A stretch of 64,000 nucleotides of DNA from Phascolomyces articulosus (lineage: Eukaryota; Mucoromycota; Mucoromycetes; Mucorales; Lichtheimiaceae): NCBI GenBank assembly GCA_025677815.1, contig JAIXMP010000058.1:62001-126000 (forward strand), in the 5' to 3' direction. The notes beneath the pieces were generated by a model. It did no database searches. It saw nothing but the letters and a program-made list of their open reading frames with translations, and was not told where the DNA came from. The translations under genes were made by a program, and so were the position numbers. Shown here in pieces: positions 47,121 through 58,433 of the stretch (within the stretch, counting starts at the first letter, position 1; the number at the start of each line of letters is the position of its first letter).

Positions 47121-49039
47121 ATGAACGCCGTTGTCAAGTTTTTACTCTTCGGAATTGTCTCATACATTGCCGTATTGGCTTGTTTTACGCTGTCTTGCTC
47201 TCATTGCTCTCTGTTACTATCTCTGGTTATTCCATCCTTATTGGATCATTTCTGCCATCTTTCTCGTCCTTGTGACCTATATCTCTTTTGCTAAGCGTTG
47301 TGCTTTTTCCCGCACTATGATTGTTGCACAACGGGTGCAATGGGGTTGGTTTACCGTCTCGCCAATGTCGCCATCACTCCTTGTCTCATTGGTCGCTCCC
47401 GCATTACTTAAGGTCCACTTGGCATGTGAAGAGTTGACAAACTTGCATTATTCTGAGCAATGTTATTATGACATTAAAAAACGGCCTTGCCAATATCCCG
47501 TATGCGATGGCACTGTTGTTTTGTCTCGTCTTTCTGGCTTCGGCAGAAGCTTGACACAAAGTTACTCTGCAGAGACGTCTTCTGAAAAGGAGCGCGTTCT
47601 CTATGACAAGTTTCCTTCCTTGGAATATCGTGCTCCAATGGTAATTCCTGGTAATTTGCCAGGTATTACTCATTCGATCTCGATGGCCTTGCGTGAGGAC
47701 GAAGTTGCATGGCTTGTGGAAACGGGTGGTGCCGTCCCAAGACCAAAGGTATTGGCTCACACGCCAACCGTTCGAGACTCCCAAGTGGATCTCTTGTGCG
47801 AACAGTTCGCGGCCATACACCTCGGTGCTAGTACCCAAGCTTCGGCTTATGTTCAACACCAATATGAGCCCTTGAATTCATTGTCGGTTGTAGCGGACAA
47901 TATTGTCACAGTAGATATGGGTGATTCCACTACTGTGACCGCAAGTAATAAGGACATGGATGTGGATGTCTTATCTTTTGATAAGTCACCATTTGAAGTG
48001 TGTCTTCTCGAATTAGCTACCCTGCAACAATGGCTGACTTCTGTCGTGCGTTTGTCGTCTTCAGAGTTATTGCCGGAAGATGAAGACACTCCCATGACTT
48101 ATTGTGATAAAGTAATGGAACCCACTTTGGGTGAGCCTACAGGCAACAATTCCTCTTTATCCGTCATGGCTGAGGAATCTTCCACACAAGTATCTGGTTC
48201 GGGTGATTCCACCAGTGCTTTAGTGCAAACTGCCGTCGAGCAACAATGGTTGCCTTCGAAGTCGTCCCTGCCAGAAGAAGATACTCCTATGGCATACTGT
48301 GATGAAGTCCCGGAACCCTTTATGGGTGAGTCTTCGGACAACAATTCCCCTTCATCTGCCGTAGTTGAAGCTTCTTCTAGTGGCTCAGTTGGTTTGGGTG
48401 ATTCCGATGCCACTGTTGTCCAAAGTGAAGAGGAGCCTGTAGTAGTTGGTTCTGCCGCTGCTGCTGTGCTCAGAAATGATGTGTACGAAGTTCGGTCCTC
48501 TGTTGATACTCATTACGAGACCCTCACAGTTGAAAACACAGTTGGCAAGGACACGCCCACTGCTTTTTCATCCAATGAATCGGATGCATCTTTTGATGCT
48601 TTCGTTGCTTTGGTTGACGAGGCTTTGGAGGAGGAATCTCCCGTGACCGGAACCGAGGGTGATGCCTCCGTTCGACTTGATAATGCTGATGAAGAAGTTC
48701 TGGTAGGTGCTGAACTTGGTGTAAATGCTCATGTAGGTGCCGATGAGCTTGCTGCTGCTGTAGGTGACGCTTTTATGCAGATCCTCAAAAACAATAATGG
48801 TACTCCTAATTTGGTTGCCAATGACACTCCTGCTTTCCCATCCCCACCACCTCAAGACCCTATCGTGGATGATGTTCTCGCTGAGATCCTTGGCTCTGAT
48901 GAGTCCCAAGACGATCCCTGGTTTGAAGAATATATCCGTAAGTAATTTTTTATTTTATTTATACCTAATGATTTATTTATTCAATAAACTAAAATGTTCG
49001 TCTTTTTTTTTTTATTACCATTTCATAGAATACGATTAG
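47121..49039 (+). CDS. Large acidic membrane-anchored protein with internal repeats; 5' end out of frame
   Basis: A 600-codon open frame runs from 47131 to a stop at 48945. It has no ATG until 47317. The good ATG at 47121 (MNAVVKFLLFGIVSYIAVLA) is one frame off and looks like a signal or membrane segment. A +1 shift near 47180-47210 would join it to the main frame, which continues with two hydrophobic stretches (LALIALCYYLWLF and IISAIFLVLVTYISF). At the 3' end the stop sits inside a perfect donor CGTAAGT (48938). Splicing to an acceptor at 49028 replaces it with a short end, IQYD, stopping at 49039. The middle has a 66-residue tandem repeat (EDTPMTYCDKVMEPTLGEP versus EDTPMAYCDEVPEPFMGES). 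The C-terminal half is Asp/Glu-rich, ending DDVLAEILGSDESQDDPWFE. The gene looks more GC-rich than its neighbours. No family was recognised; it may be an active gene with a sequencing error or a young pseudogene. Confidence 0.55.
48071..48410 (+). repeat. 198-bp tandem duplication within the acidic ORF
   Basis: Units starting at 48071 and 48269 encode matching blocks (LPEDEDTPMTYCDKV and LPEEDTPMAYCDEV, then NNSSLSVMAEESS and NNSPSSAVVEASS, then GSGDS and GLGDS). The period is 198 bp, so the frame is preserved. The copies have diverged at many synonymous and some amino-acid positions. Confidence 0.75.
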
Positions 49040-49804
49040 ACTTGTTGTGCGTGTTTTTTTGGAGTTGTCCTTTTTTTCTTTTTTTTTCTTACTCTCGTTG
49101 ACGTGTTTTCCGTGTGTGTATGTCTTGTCGCTTCCTCCTCCGCTGCCTTTTGGCTTTTTTTTTTCTTTCGTGTGTGTGCTTCGTTGCCGGTGCTTTTTTT
49201 TACAGCTGCCTCGAGTTGAGGTTATGGTAAGTTTATAAAAAAAATAACTCTTGGAAAAAAAATGTTTATTGCCTGGTAACTTATTAATAATTGACTTGTT
49301 TTTATCTATAGGCTGTGGTGCTCTACAGCTCTGTGTGTGTGGTAATTTGGTTGATGCACGACCAATCCCGTTTGGCTTTCTTTTGGTGTCTGCCGTTACC
49401 GGTGGTTATGGTAAGTCAACATAAAAAATACAATATATATAGTTTATTATGAAATGGTTTGCTAATAAATAATTACTTGAATAATTATACAGACACGGTT
49501 GTGATGTGTTGCGTTCGTTTTTGCCAGGTGGTTGGCATATTGCTTGCACTTGCGTGTGTTGTGCTTCTGTGTTCTGTTGGCTAGTGATGCGCCAGTGTCA
49601 TAGTAAGTTCATTATACTTTATACTTTATATATTATATATTGTTCAATGAAATATTGCTTGGAAAGTATGATACTGATCAATAACCGATATATTTATTTA
49701 TTATAAATAGACGTTGCCGTGTTCGTGTGTGTGCACGTGTTTGGAAGTTCTGGTTTGCCTGGGTCGACATGTAACTTGCTTTTCTTTGGCGAGGCGGATT
49801 GGCA

Positions 49805-50625
49805 ATAGGCACCTTGGTGGATGGGGTCTCTTTGGATTCAAAGGTATGAGAGGAGAAAAGGAAGTTCAAGGGCATGGTACGGTTGTTCTGCACTATAATC
49901 ATCGGGGGGAATGAAGGGGTGTAGGTATGTTGCAACTTGGGCTCTGGTCATAAGGACGAGGGGTTGTGGTGGAGAGAAAAGAAAAGAGTGGACTTTTTGT
50001 TTTCGTTTACCTTTTGTGTTTTGGTGGGGTTCATAGGGGGTATATCGTTGGAACACCGGAAGATCTTGGATTTGCAACGACAGGTTTCTCCGTCTAAATG
50101 ATAACAAGGCTCATTCGATACATATGCTATTTTACGGTAAGCTTATTTTTTTATTTAATTTTGCATTATTATTACTATATTATTTAAATTAGAACATTTT
50201 TACTAATCAATATTTTTATTTATTTTTGCGGTTTATCTTTATAATAACTTGTTCTTGTTCTACAAGAATAAATTATTATAAAGAGAAAACTCTTAGGTGG
50301 ATTAAGACCGGAAGCATAACAAGTTGTTATCATTTCACGTTTATATACTACTTACAGTTTGTAAATCCTCCCAGATCTTTCTAAAGTTCCTTTTCATATA
50401 TCCTACGAACCCCATCAAAACACAAGAGGTAAGTGAAAACAGAAAGTTTGCTCTTTTCTTTTCTTTCTGCCGCAATTCCTTGTTCTTCTGGCTATCCCAA
50501 GTTGTGATATACCTATACTCCTTCATTTCTGGTGGTTATAGTACAGAGAAAGCATATTATGTTCTTGTTCTTCCTTTTCTTCTCTTGTACCTTTGGGTTC
50601 AAAGGGATTTCCCTGAAGCTGGGGT
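49805..50625. repeat. Inverted duplication with about 300-bp arms
   Basis: The minus strand of 49805-50107 and the plus strand of 50324-50625 are homologous along their lengths. They share, for example, GAACCCCA(C/T)CAAAACACAA followed by a GTAA donor-like site, CTCTTTTCTTTTCT, a region coding ATYLHPFIPPDDYSAE in the left arm and VIYLYSFISGGYSTEKAYY in the right arm, and CTTCCTTTTCT. By eye the arms agree at roughly two-thirds to three-quarters of positions. The 216-bp spacer (50108-50323) is AT-rich. An RNA across it could form a long imperfect hairpin. Confidence 0.65.
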
Positions 50626-50782
50626 TGTCCTATTTGTCAATTTGAGCATGTTGCGTTCTGTTGGCAATCATACGCATGATGGGAAGTGTGTGTGCTTTAA
50701 CCAGGTTAATTCAGAGTGGAAAAAGACGTTTTTATTTTCTTCGTGGAGGAAGAAGGGAAATAAATGGATACGTGGTGTGGAT

Positions 50783-51115
50783 GATCATGTCGGACAACGA
50801 CTGATTTTGACCCTAACTATGGCAAGCTATTGTTTGTTATTTAGTAAGGAGAAGGAAATAAGTCGGAAGCAGACAGAATTTCTGTTAAGGCCATCCTGCG
50901 GAAGGTATTATTCACTTTATGTGTCAAAGGAAAAATGCCGATTTTTTCCTTTCTGGAGGAGGAGTACATGTTGGTGGATTGTTTGATCATGTCGAGCAAC
51001 GACTGATTTTGACCCTAACTATGGCAAGCTATGCTTGTATATTAGTCAAGGAGAAGGAAATAAGTTGTGAGCTGGCAGAATTTCTGTTCAGGTTATCCTG
51101 TGGAAGGTATCATCA
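50783..51115 (+). repeat. 202-bp tandem duplication
   Basis: Units beginning at 50783 and 50985 share a long exact core (CAACGACTGATTTTGACCCT and onward, through ACTATGGCAAGCTAT), then GGAGAAGGAAATAAGT, CAGAATTTCTGTT and ATCCTG(C/T)GGAAGGTAT. The encoded blocks are QRLILTLTMASY, KEKEIS and EFL(L/F)R in both, but in different frames (offset 202). Confidence 0.8.
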
Positions 51116-52709
51116 TCCTATACATTATATATTCGAGAGAAAAAAAAAGAATCCCATCTTTGGCTTGATTGAAATTTATTGTGCTATGGTATCAGTTCTG
51201 GCGACCTGGAATCGTGAAACTCTTTTTATTTTACTTTTCACATGTCCAATCCTTTGTTCCGAAGAGAGGAGAGGATAACCTTCACAATCTAACTTTATTT
51301 TTTTAGGGTTGGTTTGATTCTACCTGGCTTTCATTTCATGTTGACCATATAGGTATTATCTACGTGTGGGGTGAAGGTGAAACTATTTTGATTTTTCTTT
51401 TTCTTTATGAAAAAAAGAGTTAGTTTAGAAAAAGAATAGCAATATTTTTTTTATCATCCATCGATACAGTCAATAACTTATTCCAAGTCTGTGCTGATCT
51501 TCTGGGCATTTCTCCAAGTCATCCAAAATTTCATGAAATGTTCCAGCTGAACACTACGGGTCGACCTTCTGACTTGGTGGTGTTATATTATGCTACATAC
51601 ATATTATCGATACTATGTGTATTTTTCACCAAGTGTTGACTGAATCAAGACGGGAATGAATAACAGTGTATGCTGCTGCAAATATATATTATGTGTATGT
51701 TCCTTATCCGTCAAGTGTACCTGAAATCAAGAAATTACAACAATCCAAAACAAAAGCATCCCAATTCAATCAATGTTGGCACATCTTTCCAGTCAATATT
51801 GGTTTGTGATCTGTCATTCAAAGCGACAAAAACAATGAAGAAATACGTACCTGGTTATATCAACTACACTTTGACCGAATCAAGAAGAGGAACATATGAC
51901 ATACAAGGAACCAAATCCCAAAAATCCTGATACCATCTGACAACAACAAATCACTCATTCTACTATTTCAACAACCCAACAAGGTCAAATCAAGTCTTTT
52001 GTTGTCTTTGGTATCATAATTTGGTGTTTTTTTTCAATGACGGAACACCAAAAATCATCTATTACTACTACTACTTGGCGAGTTAACTTTTCATGGTAAC
52101 CACAAGAAAAGAAAAAAGTGGTCAATTGTAACAAATTACACTATAATGGGAAACGATAGCAATGGATGATATTCAAGATGTGTCAATCAAAATCAACAAG
52201 AACCATCATCATCTTTCCATCATTCGTTTGCTTATTTTATTGCGTTGGCAGCAGTCGCAATACTTTTTGGGATTTGGTTCCTCATCCGATCAACGATTAT
52301 GGTGAATGGCGATAACTACAATCTGTCAAAACACAAGTCCTTGTATTAAAATTGTCTATTATTACCATCATTCATCATAATCCAATGTTGGTGACAAAGG
52401 GATTAACCTTCAAAAAACAAAATCAATTATTATCAAACAAGAAGTCAAGGTATATACATTGTTGGTCAATCTCAAATCGTTCAAGACGGCGCAAACTATA
52501 TATCCATCAACTGAATTATCAAGATACTACTTTCAAGGTTGGCAGGACCGGAAAACTATTTCATCTCGAACAAGTAACTCGATATAGTTGTTGTATACTA
52601 TTATACATTCAACCGAAGAAAAGCATGGTTTTTTCGTAAACGTAACCATCTAGCAAGATCAAGTTTTCCTGATATCATTATGGCGTATGATTTATTTTCA
52701 AGACTATTA

Positions 52710-52862
52710 TTTGATATACTTGGATATGAACGTGATCAATTATTACACACATTGTACACACACACACACATATATCTTGGATGGGACAAATATTTATACT
52801 GCGCACACGCGAAATATTTTGAAAAGTCCACACACACACACAACATATCCAAGTATATCAAA
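52710..52862. repeat. Perfect 19-bp inverted repeat flanking CA-rich DNA
   Basis: TTTGATATACTTGGATATG at 52710-52728 is exactly complementary to 52844-52862. The 115-bp interval holds two (CA)n runs. Similarity stops at the arm ends. It resembles the terminal inverted repeats of a tiny foldback or MITE-like element; no clear target duplication is visible. Confidence 0.65.
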
Positions 52863-53032
52863 TGAATGGTTCCGGTCCTGTCTTTTTCCGATGACAATAT
52901 ACCCAAAGAAAAACAAAAAAAAAAGGTACGTTTGTTAAAATATTAATATATATTCATTTACTGGAAATGATGGTAGCATGGTTATATGTCTGTGATTATG
53001 GCTTCAAAAAAAAAAAGATATATAAAAAAAAC

Positions 53033-53098
53033 AAAAGCAAAAGCAAAAGCAAAAGCAAAAGCAAAAGCAAAAGCAAAAAAAAAAAAAAAAAAAAAAAA
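53033..53098 (+). repeat. (AAAAGC)n hexanucleotide array followed by poly-A
   Basis: About seven AAAAGC units (53033-53075) followed by an A20-class homopolymer. Read in frame it would encode (Lys-Ser)n then poly-Lys. Such an array is likely to vary in length between isolates. Confidence 0.85.
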
Positions 53099-53405
53099 GT
53101 ATCTTTAAATCCCCAAACATACAAGCAACTCTTCTCTCTCTCCAACAGAACTATCAACCAAAAATTATTCGGTGACGATGGTGTATTGATTGACAATGAA
53201 CAACCGAAACTCAATACAAAAATTCCAAAATATCATCAACAAAAAATCAAAACAAGAACATCGATAGCATCATTGATATTTACAAAAATATTCTCTTTCA
53301 GTAAGTTTATATAAAATATTTCATTCCATATACTTATATACAACATAATGGATGAGTAGATGCTAAAATGTTATAAATCTACACTGAAATAGATTATTTA
53401 TTGAC

Positions 53406-53833
53406 ATGAAGCAAACTTTACTACGCATAAAAAGATTCTCAAGTTATCATCTTTCTAATATACAACTCCCCCTCACTTGGTCGTCTGCAAAATACACAGT
53501 AAGTTTTTCTTATATTATTTTCCCATATATCTCATTTCAAGAAAATGTTTTAGTATTAATGTACTTTGCATATTAGAAATTCGGACGAAAATGCAAAAAT
53601 AAAAAGGAAAAAATAGATATTCAAAGCATTCCTTTTTTTATGCCTTCAAAAATCCACATCGATCCAGTAAGTTTTCTTAATAATGTTCTTTCAAATCTAG
53701 AACATGTCGGTTGTATATATATCGTATATATAACGATAGATGATGAAACAATCTTAGCTAATATCTTATACATTTACAACAATATTAGAACATGATGGAT
53801 GAAACCACATATTCAAAAACAAAAAACACATAA
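53406..53833 (+). CDS. Possible small three-exon gene, basic 75-aa protein
   Basis: An ATG at 53406 opens a 93-nt exon (to 53498) ending at a CA/GTAAGT donor. It joins in phase 0 to 53577-53666 (90 nt, open throughout) and then, again in phase 0, to 53789-53833, ending TAA. The product would be MKQTLLRIKRFSSYHLSN..., then KFGRKCKNKKEK and IPFFMPSKIHIDP. Two phase-0 introns flanked by multiple-of-three open exons are unlikely by chance. A following exon (53975 on, IKYELIRNQDKDEKK) is also open but cannot be joined without crossing a stop. Function is unknown. It may be the remnant of a longer gene. Confidence 0.3.
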
Positions 53834-54130
53834 AAGAAATTACAATTTACAATTACATACAAGAACAATCAGTCCAACAAGTAAGTTGTTATCATATATA
53901 TAATGTTTTTTATTGTTAAAGTAACATATACCATAAAGATTCTAATAATGTATATTATTTTGCTCATCATGTAGATTAAATATGAACTAATCAGAAACCA
54001 AGACAAAGACGAAAAGAAAATGCTCACAAGCATCAAATTCAAAAGGACTACTACGTATAATTCATTTTAAGCAAGAACGAAAAACAAAAAGAAAAAAGAA
54101 AAACTCCAACGTCAAGATATCAACATCGTC

Positions 54131-57100
54131 GACCGATTAAAGCAAATTCATACTATTTAACTTCATTATTGCATATCATCAATACGTATTCTTCTAATGG
54201 AATCAAGATCAGTTTTAATACTCCAATACTTCTCTACTAACATTCAATCACAAAAAAAAAAAAACATAAGCGATCATCATCACAGACAAATAACCAGTTA
54301 CTAACATTTTCAGGATTATCTAGATAGGTATTATTATTTTTGCAATTGTATTCCTATTCAAATATCATATCTAGATATCAAAAACATGTATAAAATACAC
54401 CAACATTTAGCTAGAATAAATAACAACACGACAAACGATAAACTAGTAATTAATTAATAAATAAATAAATTGGGTATATTGATCATTCATTTAATCAAAG
54501 CATAAGAAGAAGTATAAGAATTTTTAATATTGACAATAATGACCAATTTAAAATAGCAATGTAAATAATTATTTAAGGAATTCTTTTTCCATTCTGAAAA
54601 TACTGCCGGTTGTCAACCAAAAGGTTGATATCCTCCATTCCTAAAATAGAAGAGTGGTTGTCAATCATTCTCAACATGCATAATCACTGGGGTATTGGTG
54701 TGCAGAAACCGATACGGAATCTGAAGGACACGATTACTTTTTTTTTAATACACATAATATCTAGAATAGATTCATGACAGAATAGATAAAAAAAATATTA
54801 AAACCATCCGATGCATCACATTTCTATGTATGATTTTCCATATATAGTTTATGCTTTGTATATAAACCTTACTCTCTCCACATATGGGGGGTGGGTCTTC
54901 TCCATTTAACATTATCAGTTTCTTGATATTATTCGTTGATCAACCAATTTTAAAGCTATAAATATAGAGAATGGTTTAAACTGACATGTATTATTTGCTG
55001 CTATTAAATAAAAAGTAGTTGGATAAAAAAAAAAGTTATTGATAAGGGTCATTAGAAGATGCGGAATAAATATGCGTTATACGTATATACAACATATTGC
55101 CTACATAATAACCTTTCAAGTGTTTCATCTTTTTTTTCTAGTTTCCATTTTGCATTCCATCTATCATTTTTTAAAATATTAAATGCATTATCAAGTATAG
55201 AAAAATCTGGAGAGGTGTACACAAATATTTCGGGATGCAACATTTCAAATGATTTTGAACATAAACCGATATTGTAATTTTGTGGGTAAACCCCAACAAC
55301 GAAGATTATGTATCGCCTTGGTTTCTATCCAAAACTTTTGAAACTGTTGCGAATTAAGCTCCTCAGCAAAAATTTCGTAGTTTGCTGGCATAATATTTAT
55401 CTGTTTAGCTATTATACAGTTTCTTTTCGATTTAAGCATCCCTACCTTTACTTACATTGCTACAGTATATAAGGGGAATTATTTAACTGTTGTTATGGTG
55501 AGGCAATATGGTACTTGTAATATACTTTTGACAAAAGGTGACATATACAGTCTTCGATGGGGCGTGTGAAAAAATTCTCACCCCTTTCTCCTATTTTGAC
55601 ATCATCTTGAGATTGGTTGCAGTAAGTGCATTTTATTTTGAATTCTTTGTTATAATTTGATTCTCATCATTAACACTATTTTTATCATGCAAGCACGAAA
55701 ATGATCAGTATTTCTCCTATGTAAAAGCCGTGGTGTATGATTAAAGTAGTAGCGTAAATAGCGCAATCTTATCTGAATGTAGTAGTATGGTACTTTTCAG
55801 AATAACATATTATAGCCACTTACTCAAGAGATCAATATATCCCAAACCTACGCAAAGTATCTTCATAGAGATCCACAATGCTTTTTTTTTTTTTGAGGAT
55901 CAGTAGAAGCTAATTTTTATAAATTGATATTCTAAGAATGGAACATTCAAACTGTTTTTTTTAAAAAAAATATATTTCTCACTTACCATGAATTTCAGCA
56001 AATAGACAGCATCTTTATTGATGTACGTAGTACTACATCTATAACCCATGGATGGTTTATACATATATAGGTTTACATAATATAAAATGGACCACCAAAA
56101 AAAAAAAGACTTGTATTTACTGACAAGCACATTCATTTTTACCTAATATCCGTCAAGCCATCTTATTTTTTTAAACCTACGTAACAAATGATTTAATTTT
56201 CCCTTTCTTCATCATCCCTCCTATTTATATTCGATATAGTTTTCTACTTGTTGAATTCTGTTGTACATCCATCCGTCCATCCGTTCCATACTTTTGGCTC
56301 GCCTCTTACTAGTAGTATTAATGAAAGAATCAGAAATAATATATAAATAAAAAAGCACCTAAGCCCTATGTTCTAATTATAAAGACTTGCATCTTCTTCT
56401 TTTGTACCAATTAAGAGATTTTTTTTTGTCCTTATTCATCGTCCTATGACTACCAGCGTCATTATTACACATTTTTTTTTATCCCTTGTAAACTTTGCTC
56501 ATTATTATTATTATTATGCTGTTAGTTAGTAAAAACTTAATGGTAGTAGCGTAAATAATTTTGATCATTAGGAGGTAAAATCAAGTATAATAGAATGACA
56601 TGAACTTAATGATGAATGGTAATGCTAAGACCGCGGAGGAATGTCTGTCAACAACACTATTATTACCCGAAATGAATCACCCTTCATCATGATAGTAAAT
56701 ACCTATTATATAAAAGTTAATATAAGTATCAAGAAGTAGTAGTGTTATATTAAAAGTGGTCATTTCACTCTTGTTTGTAAGGTTGCTATAAATTTACCTG
56801 AAACACATGTTATATATACTTGTCGGCTCTATCTTTAAAAAGGTACATAGTTAAATGATAAATCACCTTGGAGTAGTAGTGAATTATCTTAATTTGGAAA
56901 ATATAACATTCAAGTGTGATGGGTGACATACTTTTTACGTATATCAAATCTAAACTTTCTATTTTATAAATAAAATACGTAAATATTAGATAAACTTCCA
57001 GGGCAAACTTTTTATTAAAATTATTGTTCAAAAGAAAAAAAAACTATAATAACAATCTTCTTCTTCATCATTACCATCATAGGATACTTCAATTCTTCTA

Positions 57101-57600
57101 ATTGATGTCCGTTGTCTCGGTATTATATAATAACGGGCTTAGATTATTTATTGAAAAAGTGATCATCGTTGCCTTCTTTCGTAAATGAAAAAAAGGGGGT
57201 CAGTGCTTGAGGTTTTGGAGTAATAAAAAAAAAAAGATCGACGGGATTTATGACAGAAAGTTTTTGATTGAAATCGTGAAAAGTTTCCGTTTTTGATAAG
57301 AAAAAAAAAACTTTACAAGACTGACAAGTTAGACTAGCCAACAATCCAAAAATAAAATAAAATAAAAAAGTAGCCTCACATGTTGTTCCTAACGACTTTT
57401 TGTATTACCTTGAAAAAAAAAAGCATGGGCTTTATTTTGTTGATGATGGTGATACAAAAACACACATGCATGATATTTGGGAATATGATGACTATTTGTA
57501 TCCGTCAATAAATAAGTAATAAATAAATAAATAATCAATAAAAATAAATATAATTTTGTATTTACAACAACAACAACAACAACAACGAACTTTATTTTGA
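54131..57600. other. Intergenic, no gene recognised
   Basis: AT-rich with frames under 80 codons. A segment near 55285-55340 (TATGTATCGCCT...) resembles one near 45245-45290, suggesting dispersed decayed copies of some element. ATTATT repeats lie near 56500 and (AAC)n near 57569-57590. I see no spliced gene. Confidence 0.45.
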
Positions 57601-58355
57601 TTACTCGATCAAGACAAGTTCTTCATCTTCTTCTTCCTAATGAGAGAAAAGAGAGATCGGTAAGTTCGGTAAAGTGATTCCGCAATTTTATGTTTATTGT
57701 TTTATATATTGAACGATATAATAATAATAATAACAGTAATAATAAATAATTATATAATAATAGGGTTGCCAAGCATAAACATGTTAATTAAGGAGTATTC
57801 TATTTTTTTTAAAAGTTATTGTAACGTTAAAAGGAAAGTTCGTTCATGATGCTATTGTATCATTGGTGGGCTATCAGATAGTCCAATAATAGTACCTCAA
57901 TGTTGTTTTTTTTTCTTTACGTTAGATATATATATTCTTTATGTCTTCTTTTATTTATTAAAGAAGACCCAAAAGTAAAGAAAAAAAAAGGGGGTGGAGG
58001 AGAAGGAGGGGAAAGAAGAGGAGAAGAAGACAAAAAAAAACAGTGTATAGAGTTTAAACAAAAAAAGAGGAAGGGGATATCTCTTTTATATATATATTAT
58101 TACGATGATTATTATTGTTGTTACTTGTTGTGTTGTTGTTGACTAGTTTTGTTTGATGTTATCTTTATCATCATCATCCAGGGAAAGAATATGATTCTAT
58201 TGACATTTTTTTTAATGAAAAACAGGGTTGTATCAATAATAATAGATTGATTTATTTTCTAATATCTTGTAAAATCACTTCTTCAACAGAATGCATAAAA
58301 AAAGGAGTCAATTGTCAAGTCAGTAATAAACATCAAGAAAACAAGAGCTTACCAT
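57601..58355 (-). CDS. Possible small acidic-tailed gene, exon structure unresolved
   Basis: A TATA box (TATATAAAT, minus strand, 58442-58434) lies about 80 nt upstream of an ATG at 58355 that is followed immediately by GTAAGC. The other end is an acceptor (CATTAG, at 57637) followed by EEEDEELVLIE and TAA at 57601. One other candidate exon, reading NHILSLDDDDKDN from about 58194, would fit in phase after the ATG but ends in its own stop. The signals suggest a real minus-strand gene with a very short first coding exon and an acidic C-terminus. I cannot assemble the middle reliably. Confidence 0.27.
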
Positions 58356-58433
58356 TGTAGTGGAACTAAACTATACTTTTTCTGATCCGAGTACTACTCT
58401 TTGTAATAAAGCTTAATGAGTGATTCTTGCCTT

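Larger units (their letters stand above)
49040..54130 (+). other. Region with a series of plus-strand GTAAGT introns and short open exons
   Basis: Downstream of the acidic ORF, plus-strand introns with strong donors and matching acceptors recur. Examples are 49227-49311, 49411-49492, 49603-49710, a donor at 50137, an acceptor at 51306, and later 53499-53576, 53667-53788 and 53881-53974. Several intervening exons are open: 49206-49226 (LPRVEVM) plus 49312-49410 (AVVLYSSVCVVIWLMHDQSR...) are both in phase 0, and 51307 onward reads GWFDSTWLSFHVDHIGIIYV then NLFQVCADLLGISPSHPKF. The frames do not join into one long protein. This is either a spliced long non-coding transcript, a decaying multi-exon gene, or several short genes. 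Base composition is G/T-rich on the plus strand up to about 51.3 kb and A/C-rich after about 51.7 kb. Confidence 0.4.
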
